A DNA stretch of 64,000 nt. Origin: Microbacterium sp. Leaf151. GTDB taxonomy: Bacteria; Actinomycetota; Actinomycetes; Actinomycetales; Microbacteriaceae. The translations under genes were made by a program, and so were the position numbers. The notes beneath the pieces were generated by a model, which was given only the letters and a program-made list of their open reading frames with translations, made no database searches and had not been told where the DNA came from. Location of the stretch: contig NZ_LMOR01000001.1 in NCBI RefSeq assembly GCF_001424225.1, forward strand, positions 129,427-193,426, given 5' to 3'. Below, one piece after another: positions 33,434 through 42,324 of this stretch. Every line of letters starts with the position of its first letter. The first letter of the stretch is position 1.

Positions 33434-34867
33434 ATGCCCCTCATCCTCACGGCCGACACGCCTCCCATCGCTCCGGCGGTGGAGTTCGGCACCGGCCCGC
33501 TCCTCGCCATCGCCGCCGCGGGCATCGCCCTGCTGCTGGTGCTCATCATCCTGTTCAAGGTCCACGCGTTCGTGGCGCTGCTCGTCACGAGCGTCGTGGT
33601 CGCGATCTCGGCGCAGATCCCGGCCGGCGACGTCTTCACCCTCGTCGCGAACGGCGTCGGCTCCACGATGGGCAAGGTGCTCATCATCATCGCGTTGGGC
33701 GCCATCCTCGGTCGCCTCATCGAGGTGTCGGGCGGTGTGCAGCGGCTCGCGGAGAGCTTCACCGAACGCCTCGGACCCCGACGAGTGGCCGTCGCCCTGA
33801 CGATCGTGGCATTCGTCGTCGCCATCCCCGTGTTCTTCGAGGTCGGCGTGATCGTGCTCGTACCGATCCTCTACGCGTTCAGCAAGATCGCCGGCGTGAA
33901 ACCCATCGTCTTCGGCCTGCCCATGTTCGGCCTCATGCTCGCCGTCCATGTGGCGGTGCCGCCGCACCCCGGCATCGTCGCGGGCGCCGGCGTCTTCGGA
34001 GCAGACCTGGGCCTGGTCACCGCGATCGCCCTGCCGATCTGCGCCGTGCTCGGCTTCCTCTGCTTCTCGGTCGCCCGCATCATGAACCGCCGGCAGTACG
34101 ACCTGGCTCCGCGCGTCGCCACCCAGATGGCCGAGTTCGGCGAGACGACGACGGTCATCGAATCGCGCCGCGCCGACGGGACGGTCATGGCGCCGCCGAG
34201 CACCGGAACCGTCATCGGTCTGATCGCGCTGCCCATCGTGCAGATCCTCGTCGGCACCACGCTCTCGCTGAGCCTCCCGGCCGGATCCGCCGGGCGCGGC
34301 ATCGCGACCTTCATCGGCACGCCGGCGCTCGCTCTCCTCGTGGCCGTGATCGTGGCGTTCTTCGTCCTGCCCGTACGTCGCCGATGGGGCCTCGCGCGTA
34401 CCAACGAGGTCTTCGAGAGCTCGATGCCCCCGATCGCGTCGATCCTGCTTGTCGTCGCCGGCGGGGGCGTGTTCGGCGCCGTGCTGCAGGCCTCGGGGAT
34501 CGGCACCGCGCTGTCGGTGACTCTGGAGAACCTCGGCGTGCCGCTCCTCGGGGCCGCGTTCCTCATCACCCTCGCTCTCCGCGCCGCACAGGGGTCGGCG
34601 ACCGTCGCCATCGTGACCACGGCGAGCCTGCTGTCGGCCGCCGTCGCCGAGGCCGGTTACAGCCCGGTGCAGATCGCCGCCGTCGCCGTGGCCGTCGGCT
34701 TCGGCTCGCTGGGCCTGTCGATGGTGACCGATGCCGGCTTCTGGATCGTCACGCGTTACCTCGGGCTCACCGTGGCCGACGGCCTCCGCACCTGGACGGT
34801 GCTCACGACCATCCTCGGTGTCGCCGGCTTCCTGCTCACGTGGGCGGTGTTCGCGCTCGCGGGCTGA
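33434..34867 (+). CDS. GntP-family permease (gluconate/acid-sugar symporter)
   Basis: 477 residues; AAGGAG upstream of the ATG. About 12-14 membrane helices. GntP landmarks include VPPHPGIVAGAGVFGADLG, RLGPRRVAVALTIVAF, LILVVAGGGVFGAVLQASG-like residues and ALRAAQGSATVAIVT. These proteins import gluconate or related aldonic acids with protons. In this operon it should take up the four-carbon acid sugar. It is followed by a strong terminator. Confidence 0.92.
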   Translation: MPLILTADTPPIAPAVEFGTGPLLAIAAAGIALLLVLIILFKVHAFVALLVTSVVVAISAQIPAGDVFTLVANGVGSTMGKVLIIIALGAILGRLIEVSGGVQRLAESFTERLGPRRVAVALTIVAFVVAIPVFFEVGVIVLVPILYAFSKIAGVKPIVFGLPMFGLMLAVHVAVPPHPGIVAGAGVFGADLGLVTAIALPICAVLGFLCFSVARIMNRRQYDLAPRVATQMAEFGETTTVIESRRADGTVMAPPSTGTVIGLIALPIVQILVGTTLSLSLPAGSAGRGIATFIGTPALALLVAVIVAFFVLPVRRRWGLARTNEVFESSMPPIASILLVVAGGGVFGAVLQASGIGTALSVTLENLGVPLLGAAFLITLALRAAQGSATVAIVTTASLLSAAVAEAGYSPVQIAAVAVAVGFGSLGLSMVTDAGFWIVTRYLGLTVADGLRTWTVLTTILGVAGFLLTWAVFALAG

Positions 34868-34880
34868 CCCGCTCGCTCTC

Positions 34881-34918
34881 ATCGCCGGGTCGGGGACGGA
34901 TGTTCCCGGCCCGGCGAT
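34881..34918 (+). terminator. Terminator after the GntP gene
   Basis: ATCGCCGGG and CCCGGCGAT form the outer stem; CGGGGAC/GTTCCCG extends it inside. It ends 25 bp before the GntR start, so the regulator may have its own promoter or depend on read-through. Confidence 0.7.
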
Positions 34919-34943
34919 TAGGTTTGACGGCAGGGGGGATGCC

Positions 34944-35648
34944 ATGGCACGACGTTCACGTGTCGACGAAGTCGTCGACGGGCTCTTCGACGACATCGTC
35001 GCGCGCCGCCTCGTCGCCGACCAGGCGCTGCCCAGCGAGAACGACCTCGGCGAGCGATTCGACGTCAGCCGCGTGACCGTCCGGGAGGCCGTGAAGGTCC
35101 TTCAGACGCGGGGTATCGTGCGGGTCGAGAGCGGCCGCGGTTCGTTCGTCCAGCCGCTCGCCCGCTGGACCTCGCTCAGCGCCGTGCTGGCCGCCACCTC
35201 CGCCGACGGCGACTCCTCCGCCGCCGAGCAGCTGATCGAGCTCCGCCGCATCTTCGAGACCGGCGCCGCGGCCCTCGCCGCCCAGCGTGCGCAGCCCCAC
35301 GAGGTCGAGGCGATCGCCGCGGATCTCGAGACGATGCGCACCGCCCACGCCGCCGTCGACCTGGTCTCCTTCGTCGCGGCCGACCTGTCGTTCCACGACC
35401 GCATCCTCGCGGCCTCGCGCAACCCGTTCCTGACGGTGATGTTCGCCCCCCTCACCGAGGTGCTGTCGGAGCGGCGGGCGCAGACGTCGCGCGTGCGCGT
35501 CATTCAGCAGAATGCCCTCATCGAGCACGCCCACGTGCTCGACGCGCTGCGTGGCGGCGACCCCGAGACCGCGCGTCGCGCGATGGACCAGCACATGCAG
35601 CAGACCCTCGACGACCTGCGCGAGTACGTTCTGCCCCACGACGAGTGA
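34944..35648 (+). CDS. GntR/FadR-family transcriptional repressor
   Basis: 234 residues; ATG at 34944 with a poly-G ribosome site. Winged helix (about 5-70; LPSENDLGERFDVSRVTVREAVKVLQTRGIV, GRGSFV) and an all-helical FCD ligand domain (about 95-215) with the metal-binding Asp/His set suggested by DLSFHDRILAAS and HAHVLDAL. FadR-type proteins release DNA when bound to the substrate of the operon. It probably represses the operon at 31019 via the site at 30983. Confidence 0.9.
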   Translation: MARRSRVDEVVDGLFDDIVARRLVADQALPSENDLGERFDVSRVTVREAVKVLQTRGIVRVESGRGSFVQPLARWTSLSAVLAATSADGDSSAAEQLIELRRIFETGAAALAAQRAQPHEVEAIAADLETMRTAHAAVDLVSFVAADLSFHDRILAASRNPFLTVMFAPLTEVLSERRAQTSRVRVIQQNALIEHAHVLDALRGGDPETARRAMDQHMQQTLDDLREYVLPHDE

Positions 35649-35678
35649 CCCGCGAGGCGGTTCCCCCCGCGGGCGGGA

Positions 35679-35770
35679 CCCCTTCACGACACGCCGCGCG
35701 CACGGCATCCGCGATCCACGCGTGCACAACCGCGGTGCCCCTTCACGACACGCCGCGCGCACGGCATCCG
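35679..35770. repeat. Two 33-bp direct repeats, 59-bp period
   Basis: Identical copies at 35679-35711 and 35738-35770 (CCCCTTCACGACACGCCG then CGCGCACGGCATCCG). They lie between the convergent GntR and ROK genes; origin unknown. Confidence 0.85.
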
Positions 35771-35837
35771 GAACCGGCGTGCCGCCGAAAGGACCCGCCG
35801 TTGTGCACGGCCGGGCGCATCGCGCCGAGGAGCGGGG

Positions 35838-37028
35838 TCAGGCCCGCAGGAACGCGGCGTTCAACGACTCAGGCGCGAGCGCGTGCTCGACGGCGAGCAT
35901 GCTCGCGCCGATGACCGCGGCGTTCTCGGCCGCCACGGACTGCACGATCGAGAGGTACTCGGTGGCCAGCGGCGTGGAGCGGGTGTAGACGACCTCGCGC
36001 ACGCCCGCGATCAGGTGCTCGCCGACCCGCGCCATCGAACCACCGATGGCGATGACCGACGGGTTCATCAGGCTCACGCACGTGGTGAGCACTTCGCCGA
36101 TGTCGCGTCCCGCCTGGCGGACGGCCTGGATGGCGTCGATGTTGCCGCGCTTGACCAGGTCGACGACGTCGGAGCCGGTGTGCGCGTCGATCCCCTGCGC
36201 CCGCAGGGCACGGGCGATGGCGGGACCGGATGCCAGGGCCTCGAGGCATCCGCGATTGCCGCACTGGCACGGGATGTCGGCGCCGCGCGCGACCTGCACG
36301 TGGCCGATGTCGCCGGCGATGCCCTGGGCGCCGCGCTGCAGGCGTCCGTCGGAGATGATGCCGGTGCCGATGCCGGTGGCGACCTTGACGAACATGAAGT
36401 GCTCCACCGCGGGCCAGGCGACGCTGCGTTCGCCGAGCGCCATGATGTTGACGTCGTTGTCGACGAGCACGGGGACCGGCATGTGCCGGTTGATCCAGCC
36501 GGGGATGTCGAAGCGGTCCCACCCGGGCATGATCGGGGGGTTCACGGGCTGCCCGGTCGAATGCTCGACGGGTCCGGGGACGCCGATGCCCATGGCCGCG
36601 ACGTCGGAGGCCGAACGCCCCGATTCGGTGAGCAGGACGGATGCCGTCTCGACGAGCCAGGAGAGCACCGGCTCCGGGCCGAGGGCGATGTCGATCTCGC
36701 CGGTCTTCTCCGACAGCACCTTCCCCGTGAGATCGGCAATCGCGACCGTGCCGTGCGAGGCACCGAGATCGACGGCGACGACGACCTTCGCGGCGGGGTT
36801 GATCGCGAACTGCGACGGCGGGCGCCCGCCGGTGGACACGGCGTCGGCGACGGGCGTGATCAGACCCATCCGCATGAGTTCGTCGACGCGCACGGCGACG
36901 GTGGACCGCGCCAAGCCGGTGGACTTGGCCAGTTCCGCGCGGGTGCGCGGGACCCCGTCTCGCAGCAGCTGGAACAACTGGCTCACGCCGTTGACCGACT
37001 GCACGGAATCTGTCGTCATCCTCTTCAC
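35838..37028 (-). CDS. ROK-family transcriptional regulator
   Basis: 396 residues from a GTG at 37028; the ATG at 37019 is an alternative. N-terminal winged helix (about 15-70; RAELAKSTGLARSTVAVRVDEL), then a ROK sugar-kinase-like domain with DLGASHGTVAIADL, GIGVPGPVEHSTG, LVDNDVNIMALGE and the zinc motif CQCGNRGCLEA. These proteins repress sugar-uptake genes and dissociate on binding the sugar. It sits behind the ABC permease gene and ahead of its own candidate operator, so it most likely regulates the transporter. The sugar is not evident. Confidence 0.92.
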   Translation of the reverse strand: MKRMTTDSVQSVNGVSQLFQLLRDGVPRTRAELAKSTGLARSTVAVRVDELMRMGLITPVADAVSTGGRPPSQFAINPAAKVVVAVDLGASHGTVAIADLTGKVLSEKTGEIDIALGPEPVLSWLVETASVLLTESGRSASDVAAMGIGVPGPVEHSTGQPVNPPIMPGWDRFDIPGWINRHMPVPVLVDNDVNIMALGERSVAWPAVEHFMFVKVATGIGTGIISDGRLQRGAQGIAGDIGHVQVARGADIPCQCGNRGCLEALASGPAIARALRAQGIDAHTGSDVVDLVKRGNIDAIQAVRQAGRDIGEVLTTCVSLMNPSVIAIGGSMARVGEHLIAGVREVVYTRSTPLATEYLSIVQSVAAENAAVIGASMLAVEHALAPESLNAAFLRA

Positions 37029-37051
37029 GCCCTCAGTACACCATTAGTTGA

Positions 37052-37070
37052 CATGTGTTCAGTCCACATG
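37052..37070. promoter_or_regulatory. Candidate ROK operator
   Basis: CATGTGTTCAGTCCACATG, with 6-bp perfect arms CATGTG/CACATG around 7 bp. On the minus strand GTCAACTAATGGTG follows closely; a GTCAACT block recurs at 39689 and 39840. Confidence 0.45.
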
Positions 37071-37109
37071 CCGAAGGCGGCTACGCACTTTACGCAGCCG
37101 CCCTCGGCA
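37069..37109 (-). terminator. Terminator after the ABC permease gene
   Basis: TGCCGAAGGCGGCT and AGCCGCCCTCGGCA pair with one mismatch around a 13-nt loop, 10 bp beyond the permease stop. Confidence 0.6.
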
Positions 37110-37119
37110 CAAGCTTTCG

Positions 37120-38172
37120 TCAGCCCCGTCCGGGAGGACGGGAGAAGCGCTGCTGGAGCAGCACCGCGACCACGATGATGACACCCTTCGCCACCGCCTG
37201 GACCGAAGAAGACAGATTGTTCTGGATGAACACGTTCGTGAGCGTCGCGAAGATCAGCACACCGAACACGGTGCCGGTAATCGTTCCTCGTCCGCCCACG
37301 AGGAGCGTTCCACCGACGACCACGGCCGCGATGACGTCGAGCTCGAGGAGCTGGCCGTTGGTGGAGCTGCCCGCGGTGGTGCGTCCGAGGAACATCACGC
37401 CGGCGATGCCGGAGGCGAGGCCCACGAGCACGTACAGCCACATGACGTGACGCTTGACGTTGATGCCCGCCAGGCGCGCGGCCTCGCGGTTTCCGCCGAT
37501 GGCGATGGTGCGACGGCCGAAGGTGGTGCGGTTCAGCAGCACCCAGCCGAGCACCGCCACGATCGCGAAGATCCAGACGAGCATGTTCACGCCGAGGATG
37601 TCGGAGTTCATGAAGGTGATGAAGCTGCGGTCTTCGACGACGAGGGTGCGGCGCTCGGCGAGGATCTCGGCGAGACCTCGCGCCCCCACGAGCATCGCCA
37701 GGGTCGCCATGAACGCCACGACGTTGCCGTACGCGATGACGATGCCGTTGATCAGACCTGCGAAAGCGCCCACGGCGAGCGCGAAGATCACGAAGACGAT
37801 CCAGTGCATCGAATCGGCCAGATCCTGGACGACCGCGAGGGTGCCGACGACGGATGCCAGGCCCACGACCGATCCGACCGACAGGTCGATGCCGCCGGCG
37901 ATGATGACGAGGGTCATGGCGATGGCCACGACGCCGGTGATCGAGGCCTGACGGAGGATCACGAAGATGTTGTCGACCGTGAGGAAGGTGCCCGGAGCGG
38001 AGATGGCTCCGACGATCATCATCACCACGAGGGCGACGACGAGGCCGATGTTGCGGCCGGCGGAACCGGAGAAGAACTTCCGCACCGGCGAGGCCGATGA
38101 GGGGGAGGCCGGCGTCAAGCCGGCCTCGGCGGGAACCGTGCGTACACGGGTCGGGGTGGTCGGCTCGCTCAC
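37120..38172 (-). CDS. Sugar ABC transporter permease (RbsC type)
   Basis: 350 residues from the GTG at 38172, which overlaps the ATPase stop as GTGA. A polar N-terminus of about 35 residues precedes eight to ten membrane helices. BPD-transporter-2 family motifs: DNIFVILRQASITGVVAIAMTLVII, GGIDLSVGSVVGLASV, IGGNREAARLAGINV and AAVVVGGTLLVGGRG. It forms the membrane channel for the sugar captured by the lipoprotein encoded at 39956. Confidence 0.93.
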   Translation of the reverse strand: MSEPTTPTRVRTVPAEAGLTPASPSSASPVRKFFSGSAGRNIGLVVALVVMMIVGAISAPGTFLTVDNIFVILRQASITGVVAIAMTLVIIAGGIDLSVGSVVGLASVVGTLAVVQDLADSMHWIVFVIFALAVGAFAGLINGIVIAYGNVVAFMATLAMLVGARGLAEILAERRTLVVEDRSFITFMNSDILGVNMLVWIFAIVAVLGWVLLNRTTFGRRTIAIGGNREAARLAGINVKRHVMWLYVLVGLASGIAGVMFLGRTTAGSSTNGQLLELDVIAAVVVGGTLLVGGRGTITGTVFGVLIFATLTNVFIQNNLSSSVQAVAKGVIIVVAVLLQQRFSRPPGRG

Positions 38173-39689
38173 GCGGCGGATCCTTTCATGACGAGGTCGA
38201 GCACGCCGTGCTCGTCGATCTGGTGGGAGGGGAGCGTGCGGAGGATCTGGCCGTCGGCCACGACGAGCACGATGTCGGCAAGACCCAGCACTTCTTCGAT
38301 CTCGCTCGAGACCACGACGACGGCGTTGCCGGCGGCGGCGAGGTCGCGGATGAGCGCGTAGATCTCGGCGCGTGCGCCGACATCGACGCCGCGGGTGGGC
38401 TCGTCGAGCAGCAGCACGTCCGTGCCGTGGATGAGCCAGCGGGCGAGGAGGATCTTCTGCTGGTTGCCCCCGGAGAGCGTGCGTGCCGCGCGGTCGGGGT
38501 CGGCGGGGCGCAGCTCGAGGGCGTCGATCTGCTCCGCGGCGACCCGTCGCGCGGAGCGGTCGTCGAGGAACCCGCCCTTGGCGAACCGCGACATCGAGGC
38601 GAGCGTGGCGTTGACGTAGATCGGCTCGTCGAGCACGAGGCCCTGGCTCTTGCGTTCCTCGGGGGACAGGCCCACCCCGGCGCGGACCGCGGCGAACACG
38701 GATCCGCGCGGAAGGGTGCGTCCTTTGACGCTGACGCTGCCGCTCGACGAACGGCGGGCGCCGTACACCGTCTCGAGGATCTCGGAGCGACCCGACCCGA
38801 CGAGACCGGCCAGTCCCACCACTTCTCCCGCGCGGACGGTGAAGGAGACGTCGGAGAAGACGCCCGGGAAGGCGAGGTCCTTCACGTCGAGGACGACGGG
38901 GGCGTCGGCGGCGATCGGCGCGCGTTCGGGGAAGACGTTGGTGATCTCGCGACCGGTCATGAGGCGGATGAGCTCGGACTTCGGCGTCTCCGCGGCGGGG
39001 AGTCCCACCGCGGTCGTGCGCCCGTCCTTGAGCACGGTGATCCGGTCGCCGATCTCGCGGATCTCTTCGAGGCGGTGCGTGATGTAGACGACCGCGATGC
39101 CCTCGGAGGTCAGCTCGCGAACGACGGCGAAGAGGTTCTTCACCTCTTCGCTGTCGAGCACGGCCGACGGCTCGTCCATGATGATGAGCTTGATGTCGTG
39201 GGACAGCGCACGCGCCATGCTCACGATCTGCTTGTTGGCGGCACTGAGCGAGCCGACCTCGGTGTGCGGCGACAGGCTCGCGTGCCCGAGGCGGCGCAGC
39301 AGCTCGGTGGTCTGTCGCGCCGCGGCGGAGCGCTTCGTGAAGCCGCCACGGGCGAGCTCGTGCCCGAGGAAGATGTTCTCGGCGATCGTGAGACCGTCGA
39401 CGACATCGAGCTCCTGGTACATCGTGGCGATGCCGAGGTCGATCGCCGCCTGCGGGTCGGCGATCTCGACGCCCTCCCCCTGCCACGTGATCACACCGCC
39501 GTCGGGCCGGTGAACCCCCGCGAGCGTCTTGATGAGGGTGGACTTGCCCGCGCCGTTCTGGCCGAGCACGCAGTGCACCTCACCGGCGCGCACGTCGAGG
39601 TCGACGCCGCGCAGGGCATGCACCCCGGCGAAAGACTTCGTGACGCCGCGGACGAGGAGTAATGACGACGCATGGTCAACTTTGATCAC
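38169..39689 (-). CDS. Sugar ABC transporter ATPase, two-domain (RbsA type)
   Basis: 506 residues from the GTG at 39689, chosen because it starts 10 residues before the first ATPase strand; a GTG at 39728 would add 13. Two ATPase domains: the first has GQNGAGKSTLIKTL, LSAANKQIVSMAR and LIIMDEPSAVLD; the second has a degenerate Walker A (LAGLVGSGRSEI), LSGGNQQKILLARWL and LLLDEPTRGVD. This asymmetric pattern is normal for RbsA/MglA proteins. No ribosome site is visible before the start. Confidence 0.9.
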   Translation of the reverse strand: MIKVDHASSLLLVRGVTKSFAGVHALRGVDLDVRAGEVHCVLGQNGAGKSTLIKTLAGVHRPDGGVITWQGEGVEIADPQAAIDLGIATMYQELDVVDGLTIAENIFLGHELARGGFTKRSAAARQTTELLRRLGHASLSPHTEVGSLSAANKQIVSMARALSHDIKLIIMDEPSAVLDSEEVKNLFAVVRELTSEGIAVVYITHRLEEIREIGDRITVLKDGRTTAVGLPAAETPKSELIRLMTGREITNVFPERAPIAADAPVVLDVKDLAFPGVFSDVSFTVRAGEVVGLAGLVGSGRSEILETVYGARRSSSGSVSVKGRTLPRGSVFAAVRAGVGLSPEERKSQGLVLDEPIYVNATLASMSRFAKGGFLDDRSARRVAAEQIDALELRPADPDRAARTLSGGNQQKILLARWLIHGTDVLLLDEPTRGVDVGARAEIYALIRDLAAAGNAVVVVSSEIEEVLGLADIVLVVADGQILRTLPSHQIDEHGVLDLVMKGSAA

Positions 39690-39840
39690 GGAGCGAACAT
39701 AACACGGCGGATCTCCGACGCGCGACACGCATAAATGCGCTCGCGGTGCGGCGGCTCACCCGGACACTCGACGCACAGAAGGCCAGTACGGCAGGGACAA
39801 GCGAGGTGGCAATCCACTTTTATCGGCCTCATATCAAAAG

Positions 39841-39871
39841 TTGACTACTGAACCGATACTTCTGCTAGCGT
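39841..39871 (+). promoter_or_regulatory. Candidate promoter and GTCAACT motif ahead of the sugar-binding protein
   Basis: TTGACT and an extended TGC-TAGCGT box with a long 19-bp spacer. The -35 is within CAAAAGTTGACTA, whose reverse complement carries GTCAACTTTTG, as near the ATPase and ROK starts. Confidence 0.4.
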
Positions 39872-39955
39872 GAGCGGCGTCAGAGTGGACCCTTCCTTCG
39901 GGACGACCCGCGTCCGCGACGACCCCCGCTGCATCACATTTCAAGGAGGAAGTAC

Positions 39956-41005
39956 ATGCGCTCACAGATGAAGTCGCGTTCCCGTCTCGTTCTCACCGGA
40001 GTCGCCGTCCTCGCGTCGGTCGGCCTGCTCGCCGGTTGCACGAGCTCCAACAACGACGCCGAGAACGTCGTCGACCAGGGCACCAGCACCGAGGAGAACG
40101 CCGCCGCCGGCGACACCGTCACGATCGGCTTCTCCGGCCCCGCCGCCGACCACGGATGGCTCGGTGCCATCAACTCCGGTGCGCTCGCCGCCGCCGAGAG
40201 CTTCCCCGACGTCGACCTGCAGGTCGCCGAGGGCACCAACGACGTCAACGCGCAGATCGCCGCCGTCGAGACCTTCATCAACAACGGCGTGGACGCCATC
40301 GTCCTGCTGCCCAGCGACGGTGCCGCCCTCACCGAGGTCGCGATCAAGGCGATGGAGGCCGGCATCCCGGTCATCAACGTCGACCGCGAGTTCTCCAGCC
40401 CCTTCGCCGCTCGCTCGACCGTACTCGGTGACAACTACGGCATGGGCGTCAGCGCCGGCACGTACATCTGCGCGCAGCTCGAGGGCAACAGCGACGCCAT
40501 CGTCGCCGAGATCGCCGGCATCGACTCGCTGCCGCTGACGCAGGATCGCTCGGCCGGCTTCGCCGACGCCCTGTCGGACTGCGGTCTCGAGGTCGGCCCG
40601 CGCGTCGCCGCCGACTTCACCGTGCAGGGTGGCGAATCGTCCACCTCGCAGCTGCTCTCGGCCAACCCGAAGATCGACGCCATCTGGAACCACGACGACG
40701 ACCAGGGCATCGGCGTGCTCGCCGCCATCACGGCGTCGGGTCGCGACGAGTTCTTCATGGTCGGCGGCGCCGGCAGCCGCAACGCCATGGAGGCCATCGA
40801 GGCGGGCGACACCCCGCTTCAGGCGACGGTCATCTACCCCTCGACGCAGGCCGCCGACGGCATCGCGCTCGCGCGCCTCATCGCACAGGGCAAGACCGCG
40901 GGCGACCTCATCACCCCGAGCGTGCCCAACCGCATCGTGCTGGACGCACCGGTCGTGACGAAGGACAACGTGGCGTCCTTCATCGATCTGTCGTTCGAGT
41001 CCTGA
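39956..41005 (+). CDS. Sugar ABC transporter substrate-binding lipoprotein
   Basis: 349 residues; AAGGAGG is ideally placed. Lipobox LLAGC at about residue 28 after a Lys/Arg-rich start. Periplasmic-binding-protein type 4 fold: VTIGFSGPAADHGWLGAINSGA, NAQIAAVETFINNGVDAIVLLPSDG, GIPVINVDREF, NPKIDAIWNHDDDQGIGVLAAI. It binds a pentose/hexose-type sugar outside the membrane and delivers it to the divergent permease/ATPase. Sequence does not fix the ligand. Confidence 0.93.
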   Translation: MRSQMKSRSRLVLTGVAVLASVGLLAGCTSSNNDAENVVDQGTSTEENAAAGDTVTIGFSGPAADHGWLGAINSGALAAAESFPDVDLQVAEGTNDVNAQIAAVETFINNGVDAIVLLPSDGAALTEVAIKAMEAGIPVINVDREFSSPFAARSTVLGDNYGMGVSAGTYICAQLEGNSDAIVAEIAGIDSLPLTQDRSAGFADALSDCGLEVGPRVAADFTVQGGESSTSQLLSANPKIDAIWNHDDDQGIGVLAAITASGRDEFFMVGGAGSRNAMEAIEAGDTPLQATVIYPSTQAADGIALARLIAQGKTAGDLITPSVPNRIVLDAPVVTKDNVASFIDLSFES

Positions 41006-41011
41006 CCTGGT

Positions 41012-41044
41012 ACGGGGCGTCCGCGCTCGCCGCGGACGCCCCGT
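41012..41044 (+). terminator. Terminator after the sugar-binding protein gene
   Basis: ACGGGGCGTCCGCG and CGCGGACGCCCCGT form a 14-bp perfect stem with a 5-nt loop. It ends 30 bp before the next start, so it probably attenuates rather than isolates the two genes downstream. Confidence 0.75.
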
Positions 41045-41073
41045 CCTCGTTCCCCCCACAGAAAGACCTCATC

Positions 41074-42285
41074 GTGACCCAGCACCTTCGCATCGCCATG
41101 ATCGGCGCGGGATTCATGGGCGCCGCGCACTCCCAGGGATGGCGCGTCGCTCCCCGTTTCTTCGATCTCCCCCTCACCCCCGAGATGAGCGTCCTCGTCG
41201 GTCGCGATGCCGCCCGCACGCGGGCCGCCGCCGAGACCTGGGGGTGGGCCGAGAGCTCGACCGACTGGCGTGAGGTGCTCGAGCGAGATGACATCGACGT
41301 CGTCGACATCGTCACCCCCGGCGACACGCACGCCGAGATCGCCATCGCGGCCCTCGAGGCCGGCAAGCACGTGCTCTGCGAGAAGCCCCTCGCCAACACC
41401 GTCGACGAAGCCCGACGGATGGCGGATGCCGCGGCGGGCGCCGCCGCCAACGGCATCCGGTCGATGGTGGGTTTCACCTACCGCCGCCTTCCCGCGACCA
41501 CCTTCGCGCGCGACCTGATCGCCGCCGGCCGCCTGGGCGACATCCGCCAGGTGCGCGCCGAGTATCTGCAGGACTGGCTGAGCGACGCCGAAGCCCCCCT
41601 CACGTGGCGCCTGCAGAAGGACCGCGCCGGTTCCGGCGCCCTCGGCGACATCGGCGCACACGCCGTCGACATCACCGAGTTCATGACCGGCCAGCGCCTC
41701 ACCCGCGTCGCGGGCGTGCTCGAGACGATCGTCGCCGAGCGCCCCGTGCTCGCTTCATCGTCGGGCCTGTCGGGTTCGGCGGGCACCGAGCGCGGCGCCG
41801 TGACCGTCGATGACCTCGCCCTCTTCACCGGTCGCCTGGAGTCCGGCGCCCTCGCCTCGTTCGAGGCCTCCCGCTTCCGCCTCGGCCGCAAGAACGCCCT
41901 GCGCGTCGAGATCGCCGGCTCCCTCGGCTCGCTCTCGTTCGATCTGGAGAGCCCCAACGAACTGCAGTACTACGACGCGACCCTCCCCGACACCGAACAG
42001 GGCTTCCGCCGCATCCTCGTCACAGAGCCCGGACACCCCTACGTCGGCGCCTGGTGGCCCGCGGGTCACATGCTCGGCTACGAGCACGGCTTCTCGCACC
42101 AGGCGAAAGACTTCGTGGAGGCGGTCGCCGCGGGCGACGACCCCCGGCCCTCGTTCGCCGACGGCCTGCACGTGCAGGAGGTGCTGGATGCCGTGGCGCG
42201 AAGCTCCGAGGCGGACGGCGTCTGGACGGGCGTCGAGGCGGCGCCGGTTCTCGCTTCCGCCGACCGCGCGCTCGCGGCATCCTGA
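41074..42285 (+). CDS. Gfo/Idh/MocA-family oxidoreductase
   Basis: 403 residues from a GTG at 41074. N-terminal Rossmann domain IAMIGAGFMGAAHSQGW, the family motif LCEKPLANTVDEA near residue 105 and the C-terminal beta-sheet domain with GDIGAHAVDITEFMTGQ holding the catalytic His. Members oxidise sugars or inositols with NAD(P). Its place after a sugar importer and before a TIM-barrel isomerase suggests conversion of the imported sugar, perhaps to a keto form. Confidence 0.9.
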   Translation: MTQHLRIAMIGAGFMGAAHSQGWRVAPRFFDLPLTPEMSVLVGRDAARTRAAAETWGWAESSTDWREVLERDDIDVVDIVTPGDTHAEIAIAALEAGKHVLCEKPLANTVDEARRMADAAAGAAANGIRSMVGFTYRRLPATTFARDLIAAGRLGDIRQVRAEYLQDWLSDAEAPLTWRLQKDRAGSGALGDIGAHAVDITEFMTGQRLTRVAGVLETIVAERPVLASSSGLSGSAGTERGAVTVDDLALFTGRLESGALASFEASRFRLGRKNALRVEIAGSLGSLSFDLESPNELQYYDATLPDTEQGFRRILVTEPGHPYVGAWWPAGHMLGYEHGFSHQAKDFVEAVAAGDDPRPSFADGLHVQEVLDAVARSSEADGVWTGVEAAPVLASADRALAAS

Positions 42286-42324
42286 GTCGCAACCCCGATC
42301 CGCACCGATGAGAGGACTTCCGCG

